A DNA stretch of 64,000 bases from Metellina segmentata (lineage: Eukaryota > Arthropoda > Arachnida > Araneae > Tetragnathidae). Location: assembly GCA_947359465.1 (NCBI GenBank), contig CANAIC010000156.1:62001-126000 (forward strand), written 5' to 3'. This document shows, piece after piece, positions 38,974-50,876 of this stretch (position 1 is the first letter of the stretch; each line of letters begins with the position of its first letter). Made by a program: the position numbers and the translations under genes. The notes below the pieces were generated by a model. It was not told the DNA's origin. It saw nothing but the letters and a program-made list of their open reading frames with translations, and ran no database searches.

Positions 38974-39690
38974 TCAAAAAAGAATCAAAACACTTGTTCC
39001 ATTATTATCGTTTAAATGCTCCACCATCTCTTCTAATTTAATATCCAATGGTGTTATCTTGTCTCCTGGTCCGATGACTTGTGGAGTGGCGTCTGCAACT
39101 GGTGCTTCTTCTGTTTCTTCATCGCTCTCATCGCTGTCGGGCTGTGCGTCTGCCATCCGCTCTAGCTCTTTGAGCTGCTTTCTTTGTTCTTTGATTCGGG
39201 TCGCGGCAACCTTTGTGTTGACAAATTGGCGCTTGAATCCGGCACCCCCTCCTAAGCTCAGCCCAACCATAGCGGCCGAATCGGCTGTTCCAGCGACGTC
39301 AACCGCTCCATTCGCCACTAAGGCGCCATACGATCTACTGAGCCCCAGCGTGATTCCAATGAAATGGAGCCACATGTATAAAGTCGGATTGGTGCTGCTC
39401 GAGTAGGCGGACTTGGTCGTCATGCCCATTTCGAGATGGTAGGGAAAATAAGAGAACGCGTCCCCTACTCCCTCTTCTGCTTTCGAAATGACGCCGATTT
39501 CCTTCGCTACATGGGGGCTGAGGCAGTGCATTAGAAGTTCCTTTGTACTAAGCCCAGCCGCTCTAGCAACTTGTCCTAGTGTGGTGATGACAGCAGCTCC
39601 CCGGAATCGAGAAGGGAGAGTTGCCATCCTCATCCCCGATCCCGGGAGCTTGACGAACTTGAAGAAGTACATATCAATTGCACATATCAT
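38974..39690 (-). pseudogene. N-like fragment, unit U36, most altered copy of its block
   Basis: It combines the Asn-to-Asp change shared with U30, U32 and U34 (39282), a private Ile-to-Leu (39321) and the 3-bp glutamate-tract deletion also seen in U12 and U24. The frame remains open at 238 residues. Confidence 0.85.
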
Positions 39691-41867
39691 GGAGCGGTAG
39701 CCTTCAGTCAGTTTATCTTCTCCAATGTACCCATCGAAGTCTATCCAATGGTGTTGAGGCTCCCTTCACTCCGGTTGAGTTGTACAGCTCTAGCACCTCT
39801 TCGATGTAACCCGTTTGGTCAAGTGAGACCGAACCGTCTGCTAGTCTGGTTATCTTCATTGAAAGGATCTCACTTGCTTCTCCTAGGTCCTTGGCCTTGA
39901 ACCTTTCCATTACTTCACGCTTGAAGGCATTAATAGACTGCTGTTCACCGACAATCAGCATGTCGTCAACATATAACCCAAGGAAAAGCTTTCTCCCCTG
40001 GTGATAGTAGACACATGGGTCATATTTGGAACGCAGCAGTCCATAGTCCTTCAAAAAAGAATCAAAACACTTGTTCCATTATTATCGTTTAAATGCTCCA
40101 CCATCTCTTCTAATTTAATATCCAATGGTGTTATCTTGTCTCCTGGTCCGATGACTTGTGGAGTGGCGTCTGCAACTGGTGCTTCTTCTTCTGTTTCTTC
40201 ATCGCTCTCATCGCTGTCGGGCTGTGCGTCTGCCATCCGCTCTAGCTCTTTGAGCTGCTTTCTTTGTTCTTTGATTCGGGTCGCGGCAACCTTTGTGTTG
40301 ACAAATTGGCGCTTGAATCCGGCACCCCCTCCTAAGCTCAGCCCAACCATAGCGGCCGAATTGGCTGTTCCAGCGACGTCAACCGCTCCATTCGCCACTA
40401 TGGCGCCATACGATCTACTGAGCCCCAGCGTGATTCCAATGAAATGGAGCCACATGTATAAAGTCGGATTGGTGCTGCTCGAGTAGGCGGAATTGGTCGT
40501 CATGCCCATTTCGAGATGGTAGGGAAAATAAGAGAACGCGTCCCCTACTCCCTCTTCTGCTTTCGAAATGACGCCGATTTCCTTCGCTACATGGGGGCTG
40601 AGGCAGTGCATTAGAAGTTCCTTTGTACTAAGCCCAGCCGCTCTAGCAACTTGTCCTAGTGTGGTGATGACAGCAGCTCCCCGGAATCGAGAAGGGAGAG
40701 TTGCCATCCTCATCCCCGATCCCGGGAGCTTGACGAACTTGAAGAAGTACATATCAATTGCACATATCATGGAGCGGTAGCCTTCAGTCAGTTTATCTTC
40801 TCCAATGTACCCATCGAAGTCTATCCAATGGTGTTGAGGCTCCCTTCACTCCGGTTGAGTTGTACAGCTCTAGCACCTCTTCGATGTAACCCGTTTGGTC
40901 AAGTGAGACCGAACCGTCTGCTAGTCTGGTTATCTTCATTGAAAGGATCTCACTTGCTTCTCCTAGGTCCTTGGCCTTGAACCTTTCCATTACTTCACGC
41001 TTGAAGGCATTAATAGACTGCTGTTCACCGACAATCAGCATGTCGTCAACATATAACCCAAGGAAAAGCTTTCTCCCCTGGTGATAGTAGACACATGGGT
41101 CATATTTGGAACGCAGCAGTCCATAGTCCTTCAAAAAAGAATCAAAACACTTGTTCCATTATTATCGTTTAAATGCTCCACCATCTCTTCTAATTTAATA
41201 TCCAATGGTGTTATCTTGTCTCCTGGTCCGATGACTTGTGGAGTGGCGTCTGCAACTGGTGCTTCTTCTTCTGTTTCTTCATCGCTCTCATCGCTGTCGG
41301 GCTGTGCGTCTGCCATCCGCTCTAGCTCTTTGAGCTGCTTTCTTTGTTCTTTGATTCGGGTCGCGGCAACCTTTGTGTTGACAAATTGGCGCTTGAATCC
41401 GGCACCCCCTCCTAAGCTCAGCCCAACCATAGCGGCCGAATTGGCTGTTCCAGCGACGTCAACCGCTCCATTCGCCACTATGGCGCCATACGATCTACTG
41501 AGCCCCAGCGTGATTCCAATGAAATGGAGCCACATGTATAAAGTCGGATTGGTGCTGCTCGAGTAGGCGGACTTGGTCGTCATGCCCATTTCGAGATGGT
41601 AGGGAAAATAAGAGAACGCGTCCCCTACTCCCTCTTCTGCTTTCGAAATGACGCCGATTTCCTTCGCTACATGGGGGCTGAGGCAGTGCATTAGAAGTTC
41701 CTTTGTACTAAACCCAGCCGCTCTAGCAACTTGTCCTAGTGTGGTGATGACAGCAGCTCCCCGGAATCGAGAAGGGAGAGTTGCCATCCTCATCCCCGAT
41801 CCCGGGAGCTTGACGAACTTGAAGAAGTACATATCAATTGCACATATCATGGAGCGGTAGCCTTCAG

Positions 41868-42238
41868 TCAGTTTATCTTCTCCAATGTACCCATCGGTCT
41901 ATCCAATGGTGTTGAGGCTCCCTTCACTCCGGTTGAGTTGTACAGCTCTAGCACCTCTTCGATGTAACCCGTTTGGTCAAGTGAGACCGAACCGTCTGCT
42001 AGTCTGGTTATCTTCATTGAAAGGATCTCACTTGCTTCTCCTAGGTCCTTGGCCTTGAACCTTTCCATTACTTCACGCTTGAAGGCATTAATAGACTGCT
42101 GTTCACCGACAATCAGCATGTCGTCAACATATAACCCAAGGAAAAGCTTTCTCCCCTGGTGATAGTAGACACATGGGTCATATTTGGAACGCAGCAGTCC
42201 ATAGTCCTTCAAAAAAGAATCAAAACACTTGTTCCATT
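41868..42238 (-). pseudogene. copia RT fragment, unit U39, with 2-bp deletion at the junction
   Basis: Two bases are missing near 41895-41897, just past the copia/N join. The out-of-phase tail after the S-T-P-L-D stretch therefore changes, and the frame ends one codon later (114 residues from the TTG). The deletion also shifts the upstream, non-Met part of the viral frame that runs into U38, while the stretch from the internal Met onward is unaffected. Confidence 0.85.
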
Positions 42239-45200
42239 ATTATCGTTTAAATGCTCCACCATCTCTTCTAATTTAATATCCAATGGTGTTATCTTGTCTC
42301 CTGGTCCGATGACTTGTGGAGTGGCGTCTGCAACTGGTGCTTCTTCTTCTGTTTCTTCATCGCTCTCATCGCTGTCGGGCTGTGCGTCTGCCATCCGCTC
42401 TAGCTCTTTGAGCTGCTTTCTTTGTTCTTTGATTCGGGTCGCGGCAACCTTTGTGTTGACAAATTGGCGCTTGAATCCGGCACCCCCTCCTAAGCTCAGC
42501 CCAACCATAGCGGCCGAATTGGCTGTTCCAGCGACGTCAACCGCTCCATTCGCCACTATGGCGCCATACGATCTACTGAGCCCCAGCGTGATTCCAATGA
42601 AATGGAGCCACATGTATAAAGTCGGATTGGTGCTGCTCGAGTAGGCGGACTTGGTCGTCATGCCCATTTCGAGATGGTAGGGAAAATAAGAGAACGCGTC
42701 CCCTACTCCCTCTTCTGCTTTCGAAATGACGCCGATTTCCTTCGCTACATGGGGGCTGAGGCAGTGCATTAGAAGTTCCTTTGTACTAAGCCCAGCCGCT
42801 CTAGCAACTTGTCCTAGTGTGGTGATGACAGCAGCTCCCCGGAATCGAGAAGGGAGAGTTGCCATCCTCATCCCCGATCCCGGGAGCTTGACGAACTTGA
42901 AGAAGTACATATCAATTGCACATATCATGGAGCGGTAGCCTTCAGTCAGTTTATCTTCTCCAATGTACCCATCGAAGTCTATCCAATGGTGTTGAGGCTC
43001 CCTTCACTCCGGTTGAGTTGTACAGCTCTAGCACCTCTTCGATGTAACCCGTTTGGTCAAGTGAGACCGAACCGTCTGCTAGTCTGGTTATCTTCATTGA
43101 AAGGATCTCACTTGCTTCTCCTAGGTCCTTGGCCTTGAACCTTTCCATTACTTCACGCTTGAAGGCATTAATAGACTGCTGTTCACCGACAATCAGCATG
43201 TCGTCAACATATAACCCAAGGAAAAGCTTTCTCCCCTGGTGATAGTAGACACATGGGTCATATTTGGAACGCAGCAGTCCATAGTCCTTCAAAAAAGAAT
43301 CAAAACACTTGTTCCATTATTATCGTTTAAATGCTCCACCATCTCTTCTAATTTAATATCCAATGGTGTTATCTTGTCTCCTGGTCCGATGACTTGTGGA
43401 GTGGCGTCTGCAACTGGTGCTTCTTCTTCTGTTTCTTCATCGCTCTCATCGCTGTCGGGCTGTGCGTCTGCCATCCGCTCTAGCTCTTTGAGCTGCTTTC
43501 TTTGTTCTTTGATTCGGGTCGCGGCAACCTTTGTGTTGACAAATTGGCGCTTGAATCCGGCACCCCCTCCTAAGCTCAGCCCAACCATAGCGGCCGAATT
43601 GGCTGTTCCAGCGACGTCAACCGCTCCATTCGCCACTATGGCGCCATACGATCTACTGAGCCCCAGCGTGATTCCAATGAAATGGAGCCACATGTATAAA
43701 GTCGGATTGGTGCTGCTCGAGTAGGCGGACTTGGTCGTCATGCCCATTTCGAGATGGTAGGGAAAATAAGAGAACGCGTCCCCTACTCCCTCTTCTGCTT
43801 TCGAAATGACGCCGATTTCCTTCGCTACATGGGGGCTGAGGCAGTGCATTAGAAGTTCCTTTGTACTAAGCCCAGCCGCTCTAGCAACTTGTCCTAGTGT
43901 GGTGATGACAGCAGCTCCCCGGAATCGAGAAGGGAGAGTTGCCATCCTCATCCCCGATCCCGGGAGCTTGACGAACTTGAAGAAGTACATATCAATTGCA
44001 CATATCATGGAGCGGTAGCCTTCAGTCAGTTTATCTTCTCCAATGTACCCATCGAAGTCTATCCAATGGTGTTGAGGCTCCCTTCACTCCGGTTGAGTTG
44101 TACAGCTCTAGCACCTCTTCGATGTAACCCGTTTGGTCAAGTGAGACCGAACCGTCTGCTAGTCTGGTTATCTTCATTGAAAGGATCTCACTTGCTTCTC
44201 CTAGGTCCTTGGCCTTGAACCTTTCCATTACTTCACGCTTGAAGGCATTAATAGACTGCTGTTCACCGACAATCAGCATGTCGTCAACATATAACCCAAG
44301 GAAAAGCTTTCTCCCCTGGTGATAGTAGACACATGGGTCATATTTGGAACGCAGCAGTCCATAGTCCTTCAAAAAAGAATCAAAACACTTGTTCCATTAT
44401 TATCGTTTAAATGCTCCACCATCTCTTCTAATTTAATATCCAATGGTGTTATCTTGTCTCCTGGTCCGATGACTTGTGGAGTGGCGTCTGCAACTGGTGC
44501 TTCTTCTTCTGTTTCTTCATCGCTCTCATCGCTGTCGGGCTGTGCGTCTGCCATCCGCTCTAGCTCTTTGAGCTGCTTTCTTTGTTCTTTGATTCGGGTC
44601 GCGGCAACCTTTGTGTTGACAAATTGGCGCTTGAATCCGGCACCCCGTCCTAAGCTCAGCCCAACCATAGCGGCCGAATTGGCTGTTCCAGCGACGTCAA
44701 CCGCTCCATTCGCCACTATGGCGCCATACGATCTACTGAGCCCCAGCGTGATTCCAATGAAATGGAGCCACATGTATAAAGTCGGATTGGTGCTGCTCGA
44801 GTAGGCGGACTTGGTCGTCATGCCCATTTCGAGATGGTAGGGAAAATAAGAGAACGCGTCCCCTACTCCCTCTTCTGCTTTCGAAATGACGCCGATTTCC
44901 TTCGCTACATGGGGGCTGAGGCAGTGCATTAGAAGTTCCTTTGTACTAAGCCCAGCCGCTCTAGCAACTTGTCCTAGTGTGGTGATGACAGCAGCTCCCC
45001 GGAATCGAGAAGGGAGAGTTGCCATCCTCATCCCCGATCCCGGGAGCTTGACGAACTTGAAGAAGTACATATCAATTGCACATATCATGGAGCGGTAGCC
45101 TTCAGTCAGTTTATCTTCTCCAATGTACCCATCGAAGTCTATCCAATGGTGTTGAGGCTCCCTTCACTCCGGTTGAGTTGTACAGCTCTAGCACCTCTTC

Positions 45201-48200
45201 GATGTAACCCGTTTGGTCAAGTGAGACCGAACCGTCTGCTAGTCTGGTTATCTTCATTGAAAGGATCTCACTTGCTTCTCCTAGGTCCTTGGCCTTGAAC
45301 CTTTCCATTACTTCACGCTTGAAGGCATTAATAGACTGCTGTTCACCGACAATCAGCATGTCGTCAACATATAACCCAAGGAAAAGCTTTCTCCCCTGGT
45401 GATAGTAGACACATGGGTCATATTTGGAACGCAGCAGTCCATAGTCCTTCAAAAAAGAATCAAAACACTTGTTCCATTATTATCGTTTAAATGCTCCACC
45501 ATCTCTTCTAATTTAATATCCAATGGTGTTATCTTGTCTCCTGGTCCGATGACTTGTGGAGTGGCGTCTGCAACTGGTGCTTCTTCTTCTGTTTCTTCAT
45601 CGCTCTCATCGCTGTCGGGCTGTGCGTCTGCCATCCGCTCTAGCTCTTTGAGCTGCTTTCTTTGTTCTTTGATTCGGGTCGCGGCAACCTTTGTGTTGAC
45701 AAATTGGCGCTTGAATCCGGCACCCCCTCCTAAGCTCAGCCCAACCATAGCGGCCGAATTGGCTGTTCCAGCGACGTCAACCGCTCCATTCGCCACTATG
45801 GCGCCATACGATCTACTGAGCCCCAGCGTGATTCCAATGAAATGGAGCCACATGTATAAAGTCGGATTGGTGCTGCTCGAGTAGGCGGACTTGGTCGTCA
45901 TGCCCATTTCGAGATGGTAGGGAAAATAAGAGAACGCGTCCCCTACTCCCTCTTCTGCTTTCGAAATGACGCCGATTTCCTTCGCTACATGGGGGCTGAG
46001 GCAGTGCATTAGAAGTTCCTTTGTACTAAGCCCAGCCGCTCTAGCAACTTGTCCTAGTGTGGTGATGACAGCAGCTCCCCGGAATCGAGAAGGGAGAGTT
46101 GCCATCCTCATCCCCGATCCCGGGAGCTTGACGAACTTGAAGAAGTACATATCAATTGCACATATCATGGAGCGGTAGCCTTCAGTCAGTTTATCTTCTC
46201 CAATGTACCCATCGAAGTCTATCCAATGGTGTTGAGGCTCCCTTCACTCCGGTTGAGTTGTACAGCTCTAGCACCTCTTCGATGTAACCCGTTTGGTCAA
46301 GTGAGACCGAACCGTCTGCTAGTCTGGTTATCTTCATTGAAAGGATCTCACTTGCTTCTCCTAGGTCCTTGGCCTTGAACCTTTCCATTACTTCACGCTT
46401 GAAGGCATTAATAGACTGCTGTTCACCGACAATCAGCATGTCGTCAACATATAACCCAAGGAAAAGCTTTCTCCCCTGGTGATAGTAGACACATGGGTCA
46501 TATTTGGAACGCAGCAGTCCATAGTCCTTCAAAAAAGAATCAAAACACTTGTTCCATTATTATCGTTTAAATGCTCCACCATCTCTTCTAATTTAATATC
46601 CAATGGTGTTATCTTGTCTCCTGGTCCGATGACTTGTGGAGTGGCGTCTGCAACTGGTGCTTCTTCTTCTGTTTCTTCATCGCTCTCATCGCTGTCGGGC
46701 TGTGCGTCTGCCATCCGCTCTAGCTCTTTGAGCTGCTTTCTTTGTTCTTTGATTCGGGTCGCGGCAACCTTTGTGTTGACAAATTGGCGCTTGAATCCGG
46801 CACCCCCTCCTAAGCTCAGCCCAACCATAGCGGCCGAATTGGCTGTTCCAGCGACGTCAACCGCTCCATTCGCCACTATGGCGCCATACGATCTACTGAG
46901 CCCCAGCGTGATTCCAATGAAATGGAGCCACATGTATAAAGTCGGATTGGTGCTGCTCGAGTAGGCGGACTTGGTCGTCATGCCCATTTCGAGATGGTAG
47001 GGAAAATAAGAGAACGCGTCCCCTACTCCCTCTTCTGCTTTCGAAATGACGCCGATTTCCTTCGCTACATGGGGGCTGAGGCAGTGCATTAGAAGTTCCT
47101 TTGTACTAAGCCCAGCCGCTCTAGCAACTTGTCCTAGTGTGGTGATGACAGCAGCTCCCCGGAATCGAGAAGGGAGAGTTGCCATCCTCATCCCCGATCC
47201 CGGGAGCTTGACGAACTTGAAGAAGTACATATCAATTGCACATATCATGGAGCGGTAGCCTTCAGTCAGTTTATCTTCTCCAATGTACCCATCGAAGTCT
47301 ATCCAATGGTGTTGAGGCTCCCTTCACTCCGGTTGAGTTGTACAGCTCTAGCACCTCTTCGATGTAACCCGTTTGGTCAAGTGAGACCGAACCGTCTGCT
47401 AGTCTGGTTATCTTCATTGAAAGGATCTCACTTGCTTCTCCTAGGTCCTTGGCCTTGAACCTTTCCATTACTTCACGCTTGAAGGCATTAATAGACTGCT
47501 GTTCACCGACAATCAGCATGTCGTCAACATATAACCCAAGGAAAAGCTTTCTCCCCTGGTGATAGTAGACACATGGGTCATATTTGGAACGCAGCAGTCC
47601 ATAGTCCTTCAAAAAAGAATCAAAACACTTGTTCCATTATTATCGTTTAAATGCTCCACCATCTCTTCTAATTTAATATCCAATGGTGTTATCTTGTCTC
47701 CTGGTCCGATGACTTGTGGAGTGGCGTCTGCAACTGGTGCTTCTTCTTCTGTTTCTTCATCGCTCTCATCGCTGTCGGGCTGTGCGTCTGCCATCCGCTC
47801 TAGCTCTTTGAGCTGCTTTCTTTGTTCTTTGATTCGGGTCGCGGCAACCTTTGTGTTGACAAATTGGCGCTTGAATCCGGCACCCCCTCCTAAGCTCAGC
47901 CCAACCATAGCGGCCGAATTGGCTGTTCCAGCGACGTCAACCGCTCCATTCGCCACTATGGCGCCATACGATCTACTGAGCCCCAGCGTGATTCCAATGA
48001 AATGGAGCCACATGTATAAAGTCGGATTGGTGCTGCTCGAGTAGGCGGACTTGGTCGTCATGCCCATTTCGAGATGGTAGGGAAAATAAGAGAACGCGTC
48101 CCCTACTCCCTCTTCTGCTTTCGAAATGACGCCGATTTCCTTCGCTACATGGGGGCTGAGGCAGTGCATTAGAAGTTCCTTTGTACTAAGCCCAGCCGCT

Positions 48201-50510
48201 CTAGCAACTTGTCCTAGTGTGGTGATGACAGCAGCTCCCCGGAATCGAGAAGGGAGAGTTGCCATCCTCATCCCCGATCCCGGGAGCTTGACGAACTTGA
48301 AGAAGTACATATCAATTGCACATATCATGGAGCGGTAGCCTTCAGTCAGTTTATCTTCTCCAATGTACCCATCGAAGTCTATCCAATGGTGTTGAGGCTC
48401 CCTTCACTCCGGTTGAGTTGTACAGCTCTAGCACCTCTTCGATGTAACCCGTTTGGTCAAGTGAGACCGAACCGTCTGCTAGTCTGGTTATCTTCATTGA
48501 AAGGATCTCACTTGCTTCTCCTAGGTCCTTGGCCTTGAACCTTTCCATTACTTCACGCTTGAAGGCATTAATAGACTGCTGTTCACCGACAATCAGCATG
48601 TCGTCAACATATAACCCAAGGAAAAGCTTTCTCCCCTGGTGATAGTAGACACATGGGTCATATTTGGAACGCAGCAGTCCATAGTCCTTCAAAAAAGAAT
48701 CAAAACACTTGTTCCATTATTATCGTTTAAATGCTCCACCATCTCTTCTAATTTAATATCCAATGGTGTTATCTTGTCTCCTGGTCCGATGACTTGTGGA
48801 GTGGCGTCTGCAACTGGTGCTTCTTCTTCTGTTTCTTCATCGCTCTCATCGCTGTCGGGCTGTGCGTCTGCCATCCGCTCTAGCTCTTTGAGCTGCTTTC
48901 TTTGTTCTTTGATTCGGGTCGCGGCAACCTTTGTGTTGACAAATTGGCGCTTGAATCCGGCACCCCCTCCTAAGCTCAGCCCAACCATAGCGGCCGAATT
49001 GGCTGTTCCAGCGACGTCAACCGCTCCATTCGCCACTATGGCGCCATACGATCTACTGAGCCCCAGCGTGATTCCAATGAAATGGAGCCACATGTATAAA
49101 GTCGGATTGGTGCTGCTCGAGTAGGCGGACTTGGTCGTCATGCCCATTTCGAGATGGTAGGGAAAATAAGAGAACGCGTCCCCTACTCCCTCTTCTGCTT
49201 TCGAAATGACGCCGATTTCCTTCGCTACATGGGGGCTGAGGCAGTGCATTAGAAGTTCCTTTGTACTAAGCCCAGCCGCTCTAGCAACTTGTCCTAGTGT
49301 GGTGATGACAGCAGCTCCCCGGAATCGAGAAGGGAGAGTTGCCATCCTCATCCCCGATCCCGGGAGCTTGACGAACTTGAAGAAGTACATATCAATTGCA
49401 CATATCATGGAGCGGTAGCCTTCAGTCAGTTTATCTTCTCCAATGTACCCATCGAAGTCTATCCAATGGTGTTGAGGCTCCCTTCACTCCGGTTGAGTTG
49501 TACAGCTCTAGCACCTCTTCGATGTAACCCGTTTGGTCAAGTGAGACCGAACCGTCTGCTAGTCTGGTTATCTTCATTGAAAGGATCTCACTTGCTTCTC
49601 CTAGGTCCTTGGCCTTGAACCTTTCCATTACTTCACGCTTGAAGGCATTAATAGACTGCTGTTCACCGACAATCAGCATGTCGTCAACATATAACCCAAG
49701 GAAAAGCTTTCTCCCCTGGTGATAGTAGACACATGGGTCATATTTGGAACGCAGCAGTCCATAGTCCTTCAAAAAAGAATCAAAACACTTGTTCCATTAT
49801 TATCGTTTAAATGCTCCACCATCTCTTCTAATTTAATATCCAATGGTGTTATCTTGTCTCCTGGTCCGATGACTTGTGGAGTGGCGTCTGCAACTGGTGC
49901 TTCTTCTTCTGTTTCTTCATCGCTCTCATCGCTGTCGGGCTGTGCGTCTGCCATCCGCTCTAGCTCTTTGAGCTGCTTTCTTTGTTCTTTGATTCGGGTC
50001 GCGGCAACCTTTGTGTTGACAAATTGGCGCTTGAATCCGGCACCCCCTCCTAAGCTCAGCCCAACCATAGCGGCCGAATTGGCTGTTCCAGCGACGTCAA
50101 CCGCTCCATTCGCCACTATGGCGCCATACGATCTACTGAGCCCCAGCGTGATTCCAATGAAATGGAGCCACATGTATAAAGTCGGATTGGTGCTGCTCGA
50201 GTAGGCGGACTTGGTCGTCATGCCCATTTCGAGATGGTAGGGAAAATAAGAGAACGCGTCCCCTACTCCCTCTTCTGCTTTCGAAATGACGCCGATTTCC
50301 TTCGCTACATGGGGGCTGAGGCAGTGCATTAGAAGTTCCTTTGTACTAAGCCCAGCCGCTCTAGCAACTTGTCCTAGTGTGGTGATGACAGCAGCTCCCC
50401 GGAATCGAGAAGGGAGAGTTGCCATCCTCATCCCCGATCCCGGGAGCTTGACGAACTTGAAGAAGTACATATCAATTGCACATATCATGGAGCGGTAGCC
50501 TTCAGTCAGT

Positions 50511-50876
50511 TTATCTTCTCCAATGTACCCATCGAAGTCTATCCAATGGTGTTGAGGCTCCCTTCACTCCGGTTGAGTTGTACAGCTCTAGCACCTCTTC
50601 GATGTAACCCGTTTGGTCAAGTGAGACCGAACCGTCTGCTAGTCTGGTTATCTTCATTGAAAGGATCTCACTTGCTTCTCCTAGGTCCTTGGCCTTGAAC
50701 CTTTCCATTACTTCACGCTTGAAGGCATTAATAGACTGCTGTTCACCGACAATCAGCATGTCGTCAACATATAACCCAAGGAAAAGCTTTCTCCCCTGGT
50801 GATAGTAGACACATGGGTCATATTTGGAACGCAGCAGTCCATAGTCCTTCAAAAAAGAATCAAACACTTGTTCCAT
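50511..50876 (-). pseudogene. copia RT fragment, unit U47, frame extended by a 1-bp deletion
   Basis: The AAAA run near 50862 is AAA in this unit. On the minus strand this puts an ATG from the end of the viral fragment in frame with copia, giving a 121-residue reading through F-D-S-F-L-K into the RT segment. In the same stroke the N-like frame (50860-51567, 235 residues) ends four residues early. It is the only unit where a Met-initiated frame crosses from viral-side into copia sequence. A homopolymer error is possible. Confidence 0.8.

Larger units (their letters stand above)
32188..40823. repeat. Array block U30-U37: alternating two-type pattern
   Basis: Even units U30, U32, U34 and U36 carry the same T-to-C change (32806, 34965, 37125, 39282; Asn-to-Asp in N). 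U31 and U35 share a three-variant haplotype (33858/33878/34015 and 38178/38198/38335). U37 carries only the last of those three (40492), and U33 is consensus. The block therefore reads A-B-A-consensus-A-B-A-partial B, which suggests duplication of a two- or four-unit segment. Private changes are 37862 and 38446 in U35, and 39321 plus a 3-bp deletion in U36. Confidence 0.85.

Noticed and set aside
13061..39690. A genuine 12-unit higher-order repeat based on the recurring 3-bp deletion
   Set aside because: Other variants do not recur at 12-unit spacing, so the period rests on one slippage-prone tract.
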